DNA of 64,000 bases from contig NZ_QCYH01000002.1 in assembly GCF_003072125.1 (NCBI RefSeq), forward strand, positions 248,001 through 312,000. Reading direction: 5' to 3'. The notes below the pieces were generated by a model. That model was given only the letters and a program-made list of their open reading frames with translations. It did not search any database and was not told where the DNA came from. How positions within the stretch are numbered: the first letter of the stretch is position 1; every line of letters begins with the position of its first letter. Both the position numbers and the translations under genes were made by a program. Source of the stretch: Pelagivirga sediminicola (GTDB lineage: Bacteria > Pseudomonadota > Alphaproteobacteria > Rhodobacterales > Rhodobacteraceae). This document shows positions 8,741-17,369 of this stretch, one piece after another.

Positions 8741-9604
8741 ATGTCCGATCCCGTGACGAATGTGGAAATCGAGGATGTCCTGTCGTCGATCCGGCGGCTG
8801 GTCTCCAGCGATGACAAATCCAGGCCGGTTGCCCCGGCCGCATCTGCCGAGGTGCCCGCAGACGCAGAGCGTTTGGTGCTGACGCCCGCGCTGCGGGTGG
8901 ATGAGTCGGCGGCGGAAAAGACGGCGGCGCGCGATGCTCCCTATATCGCGACGACGCGCGCGGAACCCGAAGAATTGCGAGGCCCTATCATGCCGCCCGA
9001 GGACGCCGCAGAGGTGACATCGGCGGATCTGCCCGGCAGCGACGAGTCGCCCGAAGACGCCACTGCCAACCCGCAAACGGAGCCGGTAGCGCATCACGCG
9101 CCGCGGCAGGACAGCAAGGCCGAGCTTCAGGCCCGCGTGGCGGAGCTTGAAGAGGTCGTCTCGCGCCAGGCCGATCAGTGGGAGCCCGACGGTGCAAGCG
9201 ACGACGCCAATTCCGGCAGCGCCGCCAGTCATCCCCTGCCATGGGAAGATTACGTTCCGGCCGCCGAGGATGGCAGCCCGCAGATGCCGGATCCCGCAGC
9301 GCGCGAGAGATCATCGGCGGATAAGGCGCAGGATGAAGAGGCCGCGCCCTCGCAGGCAGATGACCTGCCCAAGAATTTTGCCGCCGATGACCGGCCTGAG
9401 GCGAATGAAGCCGCCGCACAGGACGCACGCGATTTCCTTTCGGCGCAAGACGAGTTTCTGGACGAAGACGCGCTGCGCGATCTTGTCGCCGATATCGTCC
9501 GCCAGGAATTGCAGGGCGCCTTGGGCGAGCGGATCACGCGCAACGTGCGTAAATTGGTGCGCCGCGAAATTCACCGCGCGCTCGTCAGTCAGGACCTGCA
9601 GTAA
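8741..9604 (+). CDS. PopZ-like (DUF2497-type) polar organising protein
   Basis: 287 residues, strongly acidic. The N-terminus MSDPVTNVEIEDVLSSIRRLVSSDD resembles the first helix of PopZ (MEEILASIRRII-type). A long disordered Pro/Ala/Glu/Asp-rich middle follows, with one short coiled-coil segment (ELQARVAELEEVVSRQ). The helical C-terminus has DALRDLVADIVRQELQGALG and ITRNVRKLVRREIHRAL. PopZ forms polar hubs that tether the chromosome origin and cell-cycle proteins in alphaproteobacteria. The helix-IDR-helix plan fits, but the C-terminal helices differ from Caulobacter PopZ, so this is a family-level inference. No strong ribosome binding site is seen; ATG 8741 is chosen by homology. Confidence 0.6.
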   Translation: MSDPVTNVEIEDVLSSIRRLVSSDDKSRPVAPAASAEVPADAERLVLTPALRVDESAAEKTAARDAPYIATTRAEPEELRGPIMPPEDAAEVTSADLPGSDESPEDATANPQTEPVAHHAPRQDSKAELQARVAELEEVVSRQADQWEPDGASDDANSGSAASHPLPWEDYVPAAEDGSPQMPDPAARERSSADKAQDEEAAPSQADDLPKNFAADDRPEANEAAAQDARDFLSAQDEFLDEDALRDLVADIVRQELQGALGERITRNVRKLVRREIHRALVSQDLQ

Positions 9605-9708
9605 GCTGACGTTGGCGCGCGGGCTTACCGCCCCGGATATACCTCATTCCACATTACCTTGGCCGGTCTGCAGGAGTTGCACGCAAACTCCGACACCCGG
9701 CAAACGAA

Positions 9709-9731
9709 AAGCCCCGCAAGACGCGGGGCTT
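9709..9731. terminator. Bidirectional intrinsic terminator
   Basis: Perfect 9-bp arms AAGCCCCGC (9709-9717) and GCGGGGCTT (9723-9731) with a 5-nt loop, between the convergent PopZ-like and DUF6280 genes. The minus-strand transcript reads TTTTCG after the stem and the plus strand reads TTGTTCG, so it can serve both. Confidence 0.75.
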
Positions 9732-9755
9732 GTTCGACATTCTGCACGCGCGTGA

Positions 9756-10079
9756 TCAGGCGGCTTCGGCCTGTGCGGCGGCAGCATTGCGACGCTCGCT
9801 TTCCTCGCGAGACAGCGCGACGGAGGTGCGCACGCCTTTGGAAACGAAATCCATCAGGCCGGTTACGACACGCTCGTTCGGGTCGATCCCGGCGCAGGAC
9901 AGAACCTCGCGCCCGTCGCGCGAACGCGCCCAGCGTGCGATCTGATCCGGACCGTTCCCATATTTCTTGTCGTCGGAAATGGCGTCGTCCAGTGCAGCCA
10001 GTACGACAGCTGCGAAGAGTTTGCGTGCCCGATTGCCTTGCTCGTTGTTGAAGGCGGCACCGTCAACGAAATCTTTCAT
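9756..10079 (-). CDS. DUF6280 family protein
   Basis: 107 residues: MKDFVDGAAFNNEQGNRARK, then KLFAAVVLAALDDAISDDKK, ARWARSRDGREVLSCAGIDP and NERVVTGLMDFVSKGVRTSV. This is a small, highly conserved Rhodobacteraceae family which I recall as DUF6280. It is soluble, mostly helical, with no signal peptide and a single Cys. No function is known to me. It is transcribed away from efp from a shared AT-richer upstream region and ends at the terminator at 9709. Confidence 0.8.
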   Translation of the reverse strand: MKDFVDGAAFNNEQGNRARKLFAAVVLAALDDAISDDKKYGNGPDQIARWARSRDGREVLSCAGIDPNERVVTGLMDFVSKGVRTSVALSREESERRNAAAAQAEAA

Positions 10080-10295
10080 GACTCGTCCTTAATTTTATTG
10101 CTCTTGTGTTTTCGGCGTATGGCTGTGTATGGCCGAGTTTGCGCGATTCGGATAGAGCGTATATGCATACCTTCTATGCGAAATTTGCATGGCTCCTGCA
10201 CCTGAACACGATATCTCGTTGTCTTGCCCACCGGCCCATCGCCATATATAGGGTACGCCGGAATATCATCAACCTTTTGTCAGGATTTTGACACA

Positions 10296-10859
10296 ATGCC
10301 CAAGATCAACGGAAACGAGATCCGCCCCGGAAACGTTCTGGAGCATAACGGCGGATTGTGGTCGGCTGTGAAGGTCGATCACGTGAAACCTGGCAAGGGT
10401 GGCGCTTTTGCACAGGTCGAAATGCGCAACCTGCGCAACGGCTCGAAACTGAACGAGCGGTTCCGCTCGGCAGACAAGGTCGAGCGCGTGAGGCTGGAGC
10501 AGAAGGACCAGCAATTCCTCTATGAAGTCGACGGAATGCTGGTCTTCATGGACAGCGAAACCTACGAGCAGATCGAGCTCCCGGCCGAGATTCTGGGCGA
10601 GCGGCGCCCGTTCCTGCAGGACGGCATGACGATCCATATCGAATACCACGAATCCGAGGCGCTGAACGCCACCTTGCCGCAAAAGGTCACCTGCACCGTC
10701 GTCGAGACGGAGCCGGTGGTCAAAGGTCAGACCGCCGCGAACAGTTTCAAGCCTGCGGTGCTGGATAACGGCGTCAAGGTGATGGTGCCGCCTTTCGTGG
10801 GGCCCGATGAGGATATCATCGTGAACACCGAGACGATGGAATATTCCGAGCGCGCGTGA
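10296..10859 (+). CDS. efp: Translation elongation factor P
   Basis: 187 residues. EF-P binds between the P and E sites and relieves stalling at polyproline. The N-terminal KOW-like domain carries the modifiable Lys34 in VKPGKGGAF, and the two OB-fold domains follow ([32 protein letters not shown], then [15 protein letters not shown] at the end). Length and motifs are complete. ATG 10296 starts the conserved [18 protein letters not shown]; longer reading is upstream non-coding. The Lys34 context is of the lysylated type. It is a monocistronic unit ending at the hairpin at 10912. Confidence 0.97.
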   Translation: MPKINGNEIRPGNVLEHNGGLWSAVKVDHVKPGKGGAFAQVEMRNLRNGSKLNERFRSADKVERVRLEQKDQQFLYEVDGMLVFMDSETYEQIELPAEILGERRPFLQDGMTIHIEYHESEALNATLPQKVTCTVVETEPVVKGQTAANSFKPAVLDNGVKVMVPPFVGPDEDIIVNTETMEYSERA

Positions 10860-10911
10860 CCGCCGCGCCCCCAACGCGGGGCCTGCGTTTCGCTGCATTT
10901 CCGAACAGATG

Positions 10912-10949
10912 AAAGCGCCGCATGGATCCTATGGTCTGCGCGGCGCTTT
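10912..10949. terminator. Terminator between convergent efp and kpsC
   Basis: Perfect 10-bp arms AAAGCGCCGC (10912-10921) and GCGGCGCTTT (10940-10949) with an 18-nt loop, 52 bp after the efp stop and 5 bp beyond the kpsC stop. The T/A ends of the arms make it usable in both directions. Confidence 0.65.
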
Positions 10950-10954
10950 GCCGT

Positions 10955-12976
10955 TCAGCGCCAGAGGGCCGCGCGGGATGCGAATAGCCCCTGCAGTTTC
11001 GACAAGGCGCGGTTGCTCGCGCCGCGCCGCGGCAGCGGGCCGGAGCCAAGCCGCCCGACGATGACCTCCACGGGGCAGGGCAAGCCCGTTATCGGATCAT
11101 GATAGCGAGGGTAGTCGATCAGCGCGGCATGCACGAGGCCCGCCAGTGTCGGCCGTGCGCTGCGCCTTGCGGGCACGCGCCCCAGATCGGTGGTCAGGCC
11201 CCAGCCCGCGTAGAAGGGCGCGCCGGTGGTTGTCACCGGCAGGCCGCGCAGCAGCGCCTCGAACCCCAGAAGCGATGTCATGGTCCAGACCCCGTTGACC
11301 TTCGCCAGAAGCTGCGCGGTATCGGCCTCGGGCAGGACAAGATCGGCAAGGTCGCTTGTGTCCCTTTGCCCAAGTGCGCCGGGGCGCAGGCCCGCTTCGA
11401 CATCGGGGTGGGGTTTGTAGAGGATCACGGCATCTGGATGCGCGGCGCGGGCGGCGCGCAGCAGCGCAAGATTGGTGCAGATATCTCCGGCGCCCGCGCG
11501 GATCGACGCGTCATCCTCGACCTGGCCGGGCACCAGGATAAGCTGGCCCTCCGGCAGTTCCGGCGCCGTGCCGCCAAGATTGTACTTCGTGGTGCCCTGC
11601 CCGCAGATTGCCGCGATCAGCGCCTCGGCGCGCCGCGTCTGATCGGGGCGCATACGGGCGCGGCGGGCGATCCAGTCCTCCAGATCGCTGGGCTGGCCGG
11701 GATCGTAATAGATGCCGCGCGTGTCGCAGACGAGACTGAGCGGCGGCACCAATTGCGCGCCCAGCCCGCGCGAGCGCAGAAAGCCATCCTCGACACGCAC
11801 GGCCCCCTCGGGCGCGCCCTCGGCCTTGCCCGCCCAGACCATGTGGCGCCGGCCGTCTCCTTCGTCCCGGCCAAAGCGGACGGGCCGGTAGCGCCCGAAC
11901 ACCTGCTGAAGCGCGCCCCGTTTCCACAGCCGCATCCCGTGCGCGCACCAGCCGCGATGGTCCTCGCGCCACGTGCGCGCCGCGGCCTCCAGCGTATCGA
12001 TGACCTGCTCGATCTCGCACAGGGTATCGCGGAAGGGATCGTACCATTTGGGATAGAGGATCATCGCCGCCGCGAAGATCTGCGCGCGGCTGAGCGTGCG
12101 GCCCCGGCGCGGCATCGCGAGCGGGTGGCGGTCCTCCGTCAGACCCCAGCCGGCATAGAAGGGTCGGCCGAAGACGCGCGGGCGATGACCCGCAAAGATC
12201 GCCTCGAAGCCAAGCTGACTGGAGACGGTGTAGACGCCGATTGCCCCCTCCAGAAGCGCCCAGGGGCTGACCGGATCCGGCAGGAACGTGATGCGCCCCC
12301 CGGCATTTTCAGCGCGGAAATACCCGGCGCGGCAGCCTTGCGCGGTTTCTGGATGCGTCTTGATGACGATGCGCGCACCGGGGTTTTCCTCCTGCGCGTA
12401 GTACAGCATCTCCCGGAAGGTGTTCGCATCGGCCCCGCCAAGGCGCACGGCGGCATCGTCGCGTGTCTGGTCTATCACTAGGACATAGCCGGGATCGGGG
12501 CAGGGCAGGGCCGGATCATGGGCGTTGTATTTGCTCAGATGCGCCTCCTGCAGCCGCGCGATGGCGGCGCGAGAGCGGTTCATCAGCGCGGTATCGTCCA
12601 GGGGATGCGTGGCCAGAAGCCGCTCCAGATCGGAGGGGTGCGAGGCGTCGTAATGCGCGCCGTCGGCGTCGATCAACAGGCCCAGCGGCGGCTCGCCCGA
12701 CTGGCGGGCGGGATGGACCGAGCGCAGCCATGCATCCTCAAGCCGGATCAGGCCCGCGCCCGTGCGCGCCGCCGCGGCCTCGCCGCGATGGGCGTAGGGG
12801 CTGTGACCCCAGACCGCGACCAGATCATCGGCGCCGGGCCATCCCAGCCGCATATCATAGCCCGCCAGCGCCATGATGCGGCGCAGGCGGCGTTGCCTCA
12901 GAAAGCCGCCGTTGAAATAAAAAACCCGCCGGCGCCCCTCGGCACCGGCGGGATTTCGGGCGCGCGGGCCGGGCAT
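10955..12976 (-). CDS. kpsC: Capsular polysaccharide beta-Kdo transferase, KpsC-like (two-domain)
   Basis: 673 residues. Together with KpsS it builds the poly-Kdo linker on lysophosphatidylglycerol for group 2-type capsules, at the inner membrane on the cytoplasmic side. Two homologous halves are visible. The first has RLEDAWLRS (about 78-85) and VFGRPFYAGWGLTED (268-282). The second has RVEDGFLRSRGLG (394-406) and TGAPFYAGWGLTTD (584-597). Both have HPE/HPD motifs in KTHPE and KPHPD. ATG 12976 overlaps the last A of the OPX stop codon (TAATG), and conserved FYFNGGFL at residues 19-26 leaves no other start. A terminator-like hairpin overlaps codons 9-20. Confidence 0.9.
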   Translation of the reverse strand: MPGPRARNPAGAEGRRRVFYFNGGFLRQRRLRRIMALAGYDMRLGWPGADDLVAVWGHSPYAHRGEAAAARTGAGLIRLEDAWLRSVHPARQSGEPPLGLLIDADGAHYDASHPSDLERLLATHPLDDTALMNRSRAAIARLQEAHLSKYNAHDPALPCPDPGYVLVIDQTRDDAAVRLGGADANTFREMLYYAQEENPGARIVIKTHPETAQGCRAGYFRAENAGGRITFLPDPVSPWALLEGAIGVYTVSSQLGFEAIFAGHRPRVFGRPFYAGWGLTEDRHPLAMPRRGRTLSRAQIFAAAMILYPKWYDPFRDTLCEIEQVIDTLEAAARTWREDHRGWCAHGMRLWKRGALQQVFGRYRPVRFGRDEGDGRRHMVWAGKAEGAPEGAVRVEDGFLRSRGLGAQLVPPLSLVCDTRGIYYDPGQPSDLEDWIARRARMRPDQTRRAEALIAAICGQGTTKYNLGGTAPELPEGQLILVPGQVEDDASIRAGAGDICTNLALLRAARAAHPDAVILYKPHPDVEAGLRPGALGQRDTSDLADLVLPEADTAQLLAKVNGVWTMTSLLGFEALLRGLPVTTTGAPFYAGWGLTTDLGRVPARRSARPTLAGLVHAALIDYPRYHDPITGLPCPVEVIVGRLGSGPLPRRGASNRALSKLQGLFASRAALWR
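12914..12952 (-). terminator. Intrinsic terminator/attenuator inside the 5' end of kpsC
   Basis: On the minus-strand transcript a 12-bp stem (arms 12952-12941 and 12936-12925, GGCGGG and CCCGCC at its foot, one G-U pair) with a 4-nt loop is followed at once by TTTTTTATTTC (12924-12914). It begins 22 nt after the kpsC start codon and 24 bp after the OPX stop. The stem and U-tract meet the usual criteria for Rho-independent termination, yet they are part of the kpsC reading frame. Confidence 0.7.
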
Positions 12977-14124
12977 TAACTGCCGCCAAGCGCCGTGCTG
13001 GCCGAATCGACCGTGCCGATCACGCCGAGCGATCCGGTAAGCGCGCCGATGACCTTGCTCCACTGGGCGAAGGGCGCCTCGGTCACATAGAGCGTGTCCT
13101 GATCGCGCACCGAAAAGTCGCGCGCCATGAACATGCCGTTCGGCTTGGTCAGGTCCAGCACGTAAACCATGCGCTGGTCGCCCATCAGGTCATTGCGGCC
13201 CAGAACCTGATTGGCAATCTCGGCCGGCTCGTTGCGCAGGATGAAAACGCCCGTGGGATCGGCGGCTGACGCCTGAAGCCCGCCGACCGTTGCAATGGCT
13301 TCGATCGCGGACAGGGTCTGCGTCTCGAATGTCACGCGCGATTGCGCGCCGGTCGCGCCAAGCGCGGTAAAGGCGCGCGTGTCCTGCTCGACCAGGATAC
13401 GGTCTCCGCCGCGCAGCGCGATATCGAAATCGGGATTCTTGTAGAGGTCCTGAAACCAGACCTTGCTGCGCTGGTTGCCGCGCAGGACGGTGATCTGGGC
13501 GACCTCGGCGGGAATGACGATCCCGCCCGCCGCCGACAGCATCGCCGACAAGGTGCGCGTGGGACGCTCGATCGGATAGACGCCTTGCGCGCCGACCGAC
13601 CCGACAAGGGACACTGTCGCGCCATCGCCGGCCAGGCGGCGGACCTGCACCTGGGGATCGGGGGTCTGCTCGTCCAGCTTCGAGGTGATGATGCGCCGAA
13701 TGGCTTCGGGCGTGTTGCCCGCGGCGCGGATCCGGCCCGCATAAGGCACAAAGATAAAGCCGCTGCCGTCCACCTGAACCTCTTCCAGAACGGTCTGGTT
13801 CGTCGCCTCGCCTGCCAGCAGGCCGTCATCGACGTTCTCCCAGATCGTCAGCCCAAGCGTGTCGCCGGGGCTGATCGTGTCCGAGCCAAGCTGATTGGCA
13901 TTGCGAAACCCGTCGCTGAACCCCAGTGCCGGTTGCACCGCCGTCGCGCGCGTGACGCGGTCGTTGACCGACACGACGAATGCATCGCCCGACCGCTCGA
14001 CCGATCCTGCATAGATCTGACGTTTGTTGGGGCCAACTTGTGGCATGATACCGCACGATGCCAAGGCCAAGGCCATGGACGCAAGGGCGACGGAACGCGC
14101 CCATCGACGTGTCTGGAACTTCAC
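12976..14124 (-). CDS. Polysaccharide export lipoprotein, OPX family (Wza/KpsD-like)
   Basis: 382 residues. Outer membrane polysaccharide export protein that would form the outer channel for the capsule. The lipoprotein signal (RSVALASMALALASC) gives lipidated Cys24. The poly_export domain (GDTLGLTIWENVDDGLL, then FIFVPYAGRIRAAGNTPEAIRRII) is followed by SLBB domains (VSLVGSVGAQGVYPI, RTLSAMLSAAGGIV; second set TLSAIEAIATVGGL). Start is GTG at 14124, 7-8 nt after GAGGAG. It lies between kpsS and kpsC, so one capsule operon kpsS-OPX-kpsC is likely. No C-terminal membrane helix as in Wza is evident. Confidence 0.88.
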   Translation of the reverse strand: MKFQTRRWARSVALASMALALASCGIMPQVGPNKRQIYAGSVERSGDAFVVSVNDRVTRATAVQPALGFSDGFRNANQLGSDTISPGDTLGLTIWENVDDGLLAGEATNQTVLEEVQVDGSGFIFVPYAGRIRAAGNTPEAIRRIITSKLDEQTPDPQVQVRRLAGDGATVSLVGSVGAQGVYPIERPTRTLSAMLSAAGGIVIPAEVAQITVLRGNQRSKVWFQDLYKNPDFDIALRGGDRILVEQDTRAFTALGATGAQSRVTFETQTLSAIEAIATVGGLQASAADPTGVFILRNEPAEIANQVLGRNDLMGDQRMVYVLDLTKPNGMFMARDFSVRDQDTLYVTEAPFAQWSKVIGALTGSLGVIGTVDSASTALGGS

Positions 14125-14247
14125 TGCTCGGTCTCCTCGACCTGATTTTCTGCCTCGGCCTTGGTCGTATCGCCGTCTGCGCGGCGTAACTCACCCTTCA
14201 GGTTAGCCGAATTGCAAATCAAAATAAAGCGTTCCGGGGCAGCCGCG

Positions 14248-15330
14248 TCAGATAACCAGCCGCAGCGGCTTGGTCGAGACGAATTCGGGTTTGGCATATA
14301 CCGCCTGCCCGAAGGTCTTGAGCGGAATTCCGCGCCACAGCACCTGCTGGCCCGCCGTCGAGTTGACGGTGACGGCGCTGCGCGCCTCGTCCAGAAGCTG
14401 CGCCAGCTTGCCGCCGCGCACGAAATGCACCCGGTCCGCGACGCCGTGGGCGCGCGCGAGCCGCCGCAGATCGCGCCGGATGGGCGCGCGCCCGTCCTCC
14501 AGCGGATGCGCCTTGATCACCAGATGATGATGCGTCGGCGCGCCCTTGGCAAACCCCCGGACGACGGTTTCGAGAAACTCCGACATCGTGCCGAAGGGCG
14601 AGTGCATCTGGAAACTGCTGTCATGCTCCAGCTGCAGCAGCGCCAGATGAAAGGGAAATCCGCCATGCCGGATGCGCCATGTCGCGATGCGCCTGTCGAC
14701 CGCCTGCGCCGGCATCAGCAGGAGCCGCCGCAAGTAGAGCGCGAATTCCTTGCGCACGGTGATCGCGCGGTGGGGCCTGAAATTGCGATATCCACGGTTC
14801 AGCGCGAGTACGAAGAAATGATAAAGCGCGCCGTAGAACACGTGCTGGCGCATGTCGCCCCAACTGGCCGGGGGCAGGGCGCTGTCCATGTCCGATTGCT
14901 CCAGATCGGCGCGCATGCGCTCGACCGTGAGGTCCATCAGCCGCGAATTCCCGTTGCTCCCGCCGCGCTCGTAGGTGACCCAATAGGGCCGCATGTAGCC
15001 TTCCTCGAATACATGGATGCGCAGGTCCCGCGCGCGCGCCTGCGCGACCGCCTCGGCGTGAACGGGGCGCGTATCGCCGTAAAGCACGATGTCGGTGATG
15101 CCGCGCCGGTCCAGTATCTCCTGCAGCGTTCGCGACCACAGCTCCGGCGTGTCGCGATAGGCGATGTAAGTGCTCCGATCGGGCCAGAACGCGCGATCAC
15201 CCGCGTTGAACCCCACGCGCAGCACTTGCGCCTGGGCGCGCTGCAGCATGCGGGCCAGCCGCGCAAAAAACGGCCCGTGCGGCCCTTGCAGGAACAGAAA
15301 AACGCGCTGAGGAGCAGATGAAGTCGTCAT
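14248..15330 (-). CDS. kpsS: Capsule polysaccharide modification/beta-Kdo transferase, KpsS-like
   Basis: 360 residues. It adds the first Kdo to the lipid acceptor of capsular polysaccharide, the partner of KpsC. Family marks: FLFLQGPHGPFFARLA (11-26), VFEEGYMRPYWVTYE (107-121), VIKAHPLEDGR, and VNSTAGQQVLWRGIPLKTFG near 327-346. No membrane segment is predicted by eye. ATG 15330 gives the usual short leader before VFLFLQG; its ribosome binding site is weak. It is the first gene of the minus-strand capsule set, 123 bp upstream of the OPX gene, and diverges from ribE. Confidence 0.9.
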   Translation of the reverse strand: MTTSSAPQRVFLFLQGPHGPFFARLARMLQRAQAQVLRVGFNAGDRAFWPDRSTYIAYRDTPELWSRTLQEILDRRGITDIVLYGDTRPVHAEAVAQARARDLRIHVFEEGYMRPYWVTYERGGSNGNSRLMDLTVERMRADLEQSDMDSALPPASWGDMRQHVFYGALYHFFVLALNRGYRNFRPHRAITVRKEFALYLRRLLLMPAQAVDRRIATWRIRHGGFPFHLALLQLEHDSSFQMHSPFGTMSEFLETVVRGFAKGAPTHHHLVIKAHPLEDGRAPIRRDLRRLARAHGVADRVHFVRGGKLAQLLDEARSAVTVNSTAGQQVLWRGIPLKTFGQAVYAKPEFVSTKPLRLVI

Positions 15331-15464
15331 AAGCGATCATAATTACCGTTCTTGCGGAAAATAGCCGCCGATCTGGGCGAAAGTAAGACAAAAACGTCAG
15401 GCTGGCTTGTCAGGCAAGCAGGCGGCGGGTTAGCTGCGCCCAGCATCAAGGAGGAGCCGGACGC

Positions 15465-16052
15465 ATGTTCACGGGCATCATCACCGATCAGGGCCGCATA
15501 CACACTCTGACGCAGCGCGGCGATCTGCGCGCGCGCATCACGTGTTCCTACGATACCGATACGATCAGCCTGGGCGCGTCCATCGCCTGCGATGGTATCT
15601 GCCTGACCGTGGTCGAGACCGGCGCGGATTGGTTCGATGTGGAGATTTCCGCCGAAACCGTCTCCAAGACCAACCTGTCCCGCTGGGCCGAGGGGCGCCG
15701 CATCAATCTGGAGCGTGCCTTGAAGGTGGGCGACGAGCTTGGCGGGCATATCGTATCGGGTCATGTGGACGGCGTGGCCGAGATCATCGCGATGCGCGAC
15801 GAAGGTGACAGCACGCGTGTCACGCTGCGCGCGCCGGAGGCTCTTGCCCGTTTCATTGCGCCCAAGGGCTCGGTCGCGCTGAGCGGCACGTCCCTGACGG
15901 TGAACGAGGTGGACGGGTGCGAGTTTGGCATCAATTTCATTCCGCATACGAAGGACGTGACCACCTGGGGCGATGCAGCCGTCGGCGATCTGGTCAACCT
16001 CGAGATCGACACGCTGGCCCGCTACGTCGCACGGCTGCGCGAGTTCGACTGA
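15465..16052 (+). CDS. ribE: Riboflavin synthase, alpha chain
   Basis: 195 residues. It dismutates two 6,7-dimethyl-8-ribityllumazine molecules into riboflavin. The N-terminal MFTGIITDQGRI is diagnostic, and two lumazine-binding barrels follow (SIACDGICLTVVE in the first; GHIVSGHVDGVAEI and SLTVNEVDGCEFGINFIPHTKDVTTW in the second). AAGGAGG lies 8 nt before ATG 15465. It stands alone between the capsule and type I secretion genes; the rest of the rib pathway is not in the window. I found no FMN riboswitch in the 134-bp leader. Confidence 0.96.
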   Translation: MFTGIITDQGRIHTLTQRGDLRARITCSYDTDTISLGASIACDGICLTVVETGADWFDVEISAETVSKTNLSRWAEGRRINLERALKVGDELGGHIVSGHVDGVAEIIAMRDEGDSTRVTLRAPEALARFIAPKGSVALSGTSLTVNEVDGCEFGINFIPHTKDVTTWGDAAVGDLVNLEIDTLARYVARLREFD

Positions 16053-16067
16053 CACGCGCCGCGCCCA

Positions 16068-17369
16068 TCAGCCGCGGAACGCGCGGGCGAAGTAATCTGT
16101 CAGCGGCTTGGTCAGATAGGCGATCGGCGTCATGTCACCGGTTCGGATGAATGCCTCGACCGGCATGCCGGGCACAAGCGTGACGTCCTGCGGCAGGCGC
16201 GCGCGCTGGGCCTCGCCGATGGAAATGCGCGTGCGGTAATAGCTCATCTGCGTGCGCTCGTCCTGAAAGGCGTCAGCCGAGATCCGTTCGACCTGCCCGA
16301 TCAGTTCGGGCGTGCGCCGCTGGTCCAGCGCGGAAAAGCGCAGGATGACATCCTGGCCGGGATGCAGCTGGTCGATATCGGTGGGATTGACCTGAGCCGT
16401 GATGACCAGCGGCCGGTCCTGGGGGATGATGTGCAGCGCCGGATCCGCCGCGCGCAGGACCGAGCGCGGCGCGAACACCTGCAGCCCATAGACGATGCCC
16501 GCAACCGGCGCCACGATGTCCAGACGGCTCAGCTGTTCGGTCAGCGAGGCACGCTTCTCGCGCAGTTCCAACTCGCGGTATTGCAGATCACGCAAGGTGG
16601 TGATCGCTTCTTCGCGGCGCTGGGCGCCCAGTTTGACCAGTTCGATGTCGATCTCGGTCGCGCGCCCCTCGGCCTGCGCCTTCTGCGCGATCAGGTCGCC
16701 CAGCGATCCCGTCAGCCGGGCCTCCTCGCGCCTGAGCGCCAGAAGACGCGATGTCTGCGCCAGCCCCTTGTCCAGCAGGATTTGCTGGCTGGTGCGCTCT
16801 TCGGAAATCAGTTCGATCTGTTCGGACAGGGAGGCCTGCTGCGCCTCGATCCCCACGATCTGATCTGCAATCTGGCCGCGCCGCTTGGCGAGCTGGCCGG
16901 TTTCGCTGCGGGTGGTGTCGGCGCGCGCCTCCAGCAAGCGGCGCTGACCCTCCATCAGCTCGGCGGCGTCGGGATAGCGCGCGGCCGCGTCGATCAGCAA
17001 GGGATCAAATGTGATCGCGTCCCTTCCATCGCGCTCAGCCTCAAGGCGCCCGCGGCGTGCCATCAATTCGAAAAGGTGGTTTTCGGTGATGGTCAGCTGT
17101 GACTGAAGCAGCGTCGCGTCCAGTCGGATCAACGTCTGGCCGGCCGACACCACGCTGCCTTCCTCTACCATGATGGACGCAACGACGCCGCCATCCGGAT
17201 GCTGGACGACCTGCCTGTTCTGGTCCACTTCGATTTGCCCCGGGGCTATGACCGCGCCGGCAATATTCGCAAAGGCCGCCCATCCGCCGAAACCGGCGAC
17301 CAAGACGAACAGCGCGGCGCCGCCGATCAGCATGGGCTGGCGCGCGGACCATTGACGCGATTGAGTCAC
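16068..17369 (-). CDS. HlyD-family type I secretion periplasmic adaptor
   Basis: 433 residues. Membrane fusion protein that links the ABC transporter to TolC. There is one N-terminal membrane helix (about 13-33), a biotinyl-lipoyl-like segment (GAVIAPGQIEVDQNRQVVQHPDGGVV, then IMVEEGSVVSAGQTLIRLD), long coiled coils (residues about 80-270), and the HlyD_D23 barrel region (APVAGIVYGLQVFAPRSVL, VTAQVNPTDIDQLHPGQDV). GTG 17369 overlaps the ABC gene stop by 4 bases (GTGA), which fixes the start and implies coupled translation. It ends 15 bp from convergent ribE. Confidence 0.92.
   Translation of the reverse strand: MTQSRQWSARQPMLIGGAALFVLVAGFGGWAAFANIAGAVIAPGQIEVDQNRQVVQHPDGGVVASIMVEEGSVVSAGQTLIRLDATLLQSQLTITENHLFELMARRGRLEAERDGRDAITFDPLLIDAAARYPDAAELMEGQRRLLEARADTTRSETGQLAKRRGQIADQIVGIEAQQASLSEQIELISEERTSQQILLDKGLAQTSRLLALRREEARLTGSLGDLIAQKAQAEGRATEIDIELVKLGAQRREEAITTLRDLQYRELELREKRASLTEQLSRLDIVAPVAGIVYGLQVFAPRSVLRAADPALHIIPQDRPLVITAQVNPTDIDQLHPGQDVILRFSALDQRRTPELIGQVERISADAFQDERTQMSYYRTRISIGEAQRARLPQDVTLVPGMPVEAFIRTGDMTPIAYLTKPLTDYFARAFRG

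Noticed and set aside
7235..9232. A 665-codon open frame on the minus strand opposite tolC and the PopZ-like gene
   Set aside because: Shadow of TolC codon usage, no start signal, Arg/Gly/His-rich noise.
15331..15464. Possible FMN riboswitch before ribE
   Set aside because: I looked for the RFN conserved segments (GGGGCAGGGUGAAAUUCCCG-like start) and found none.
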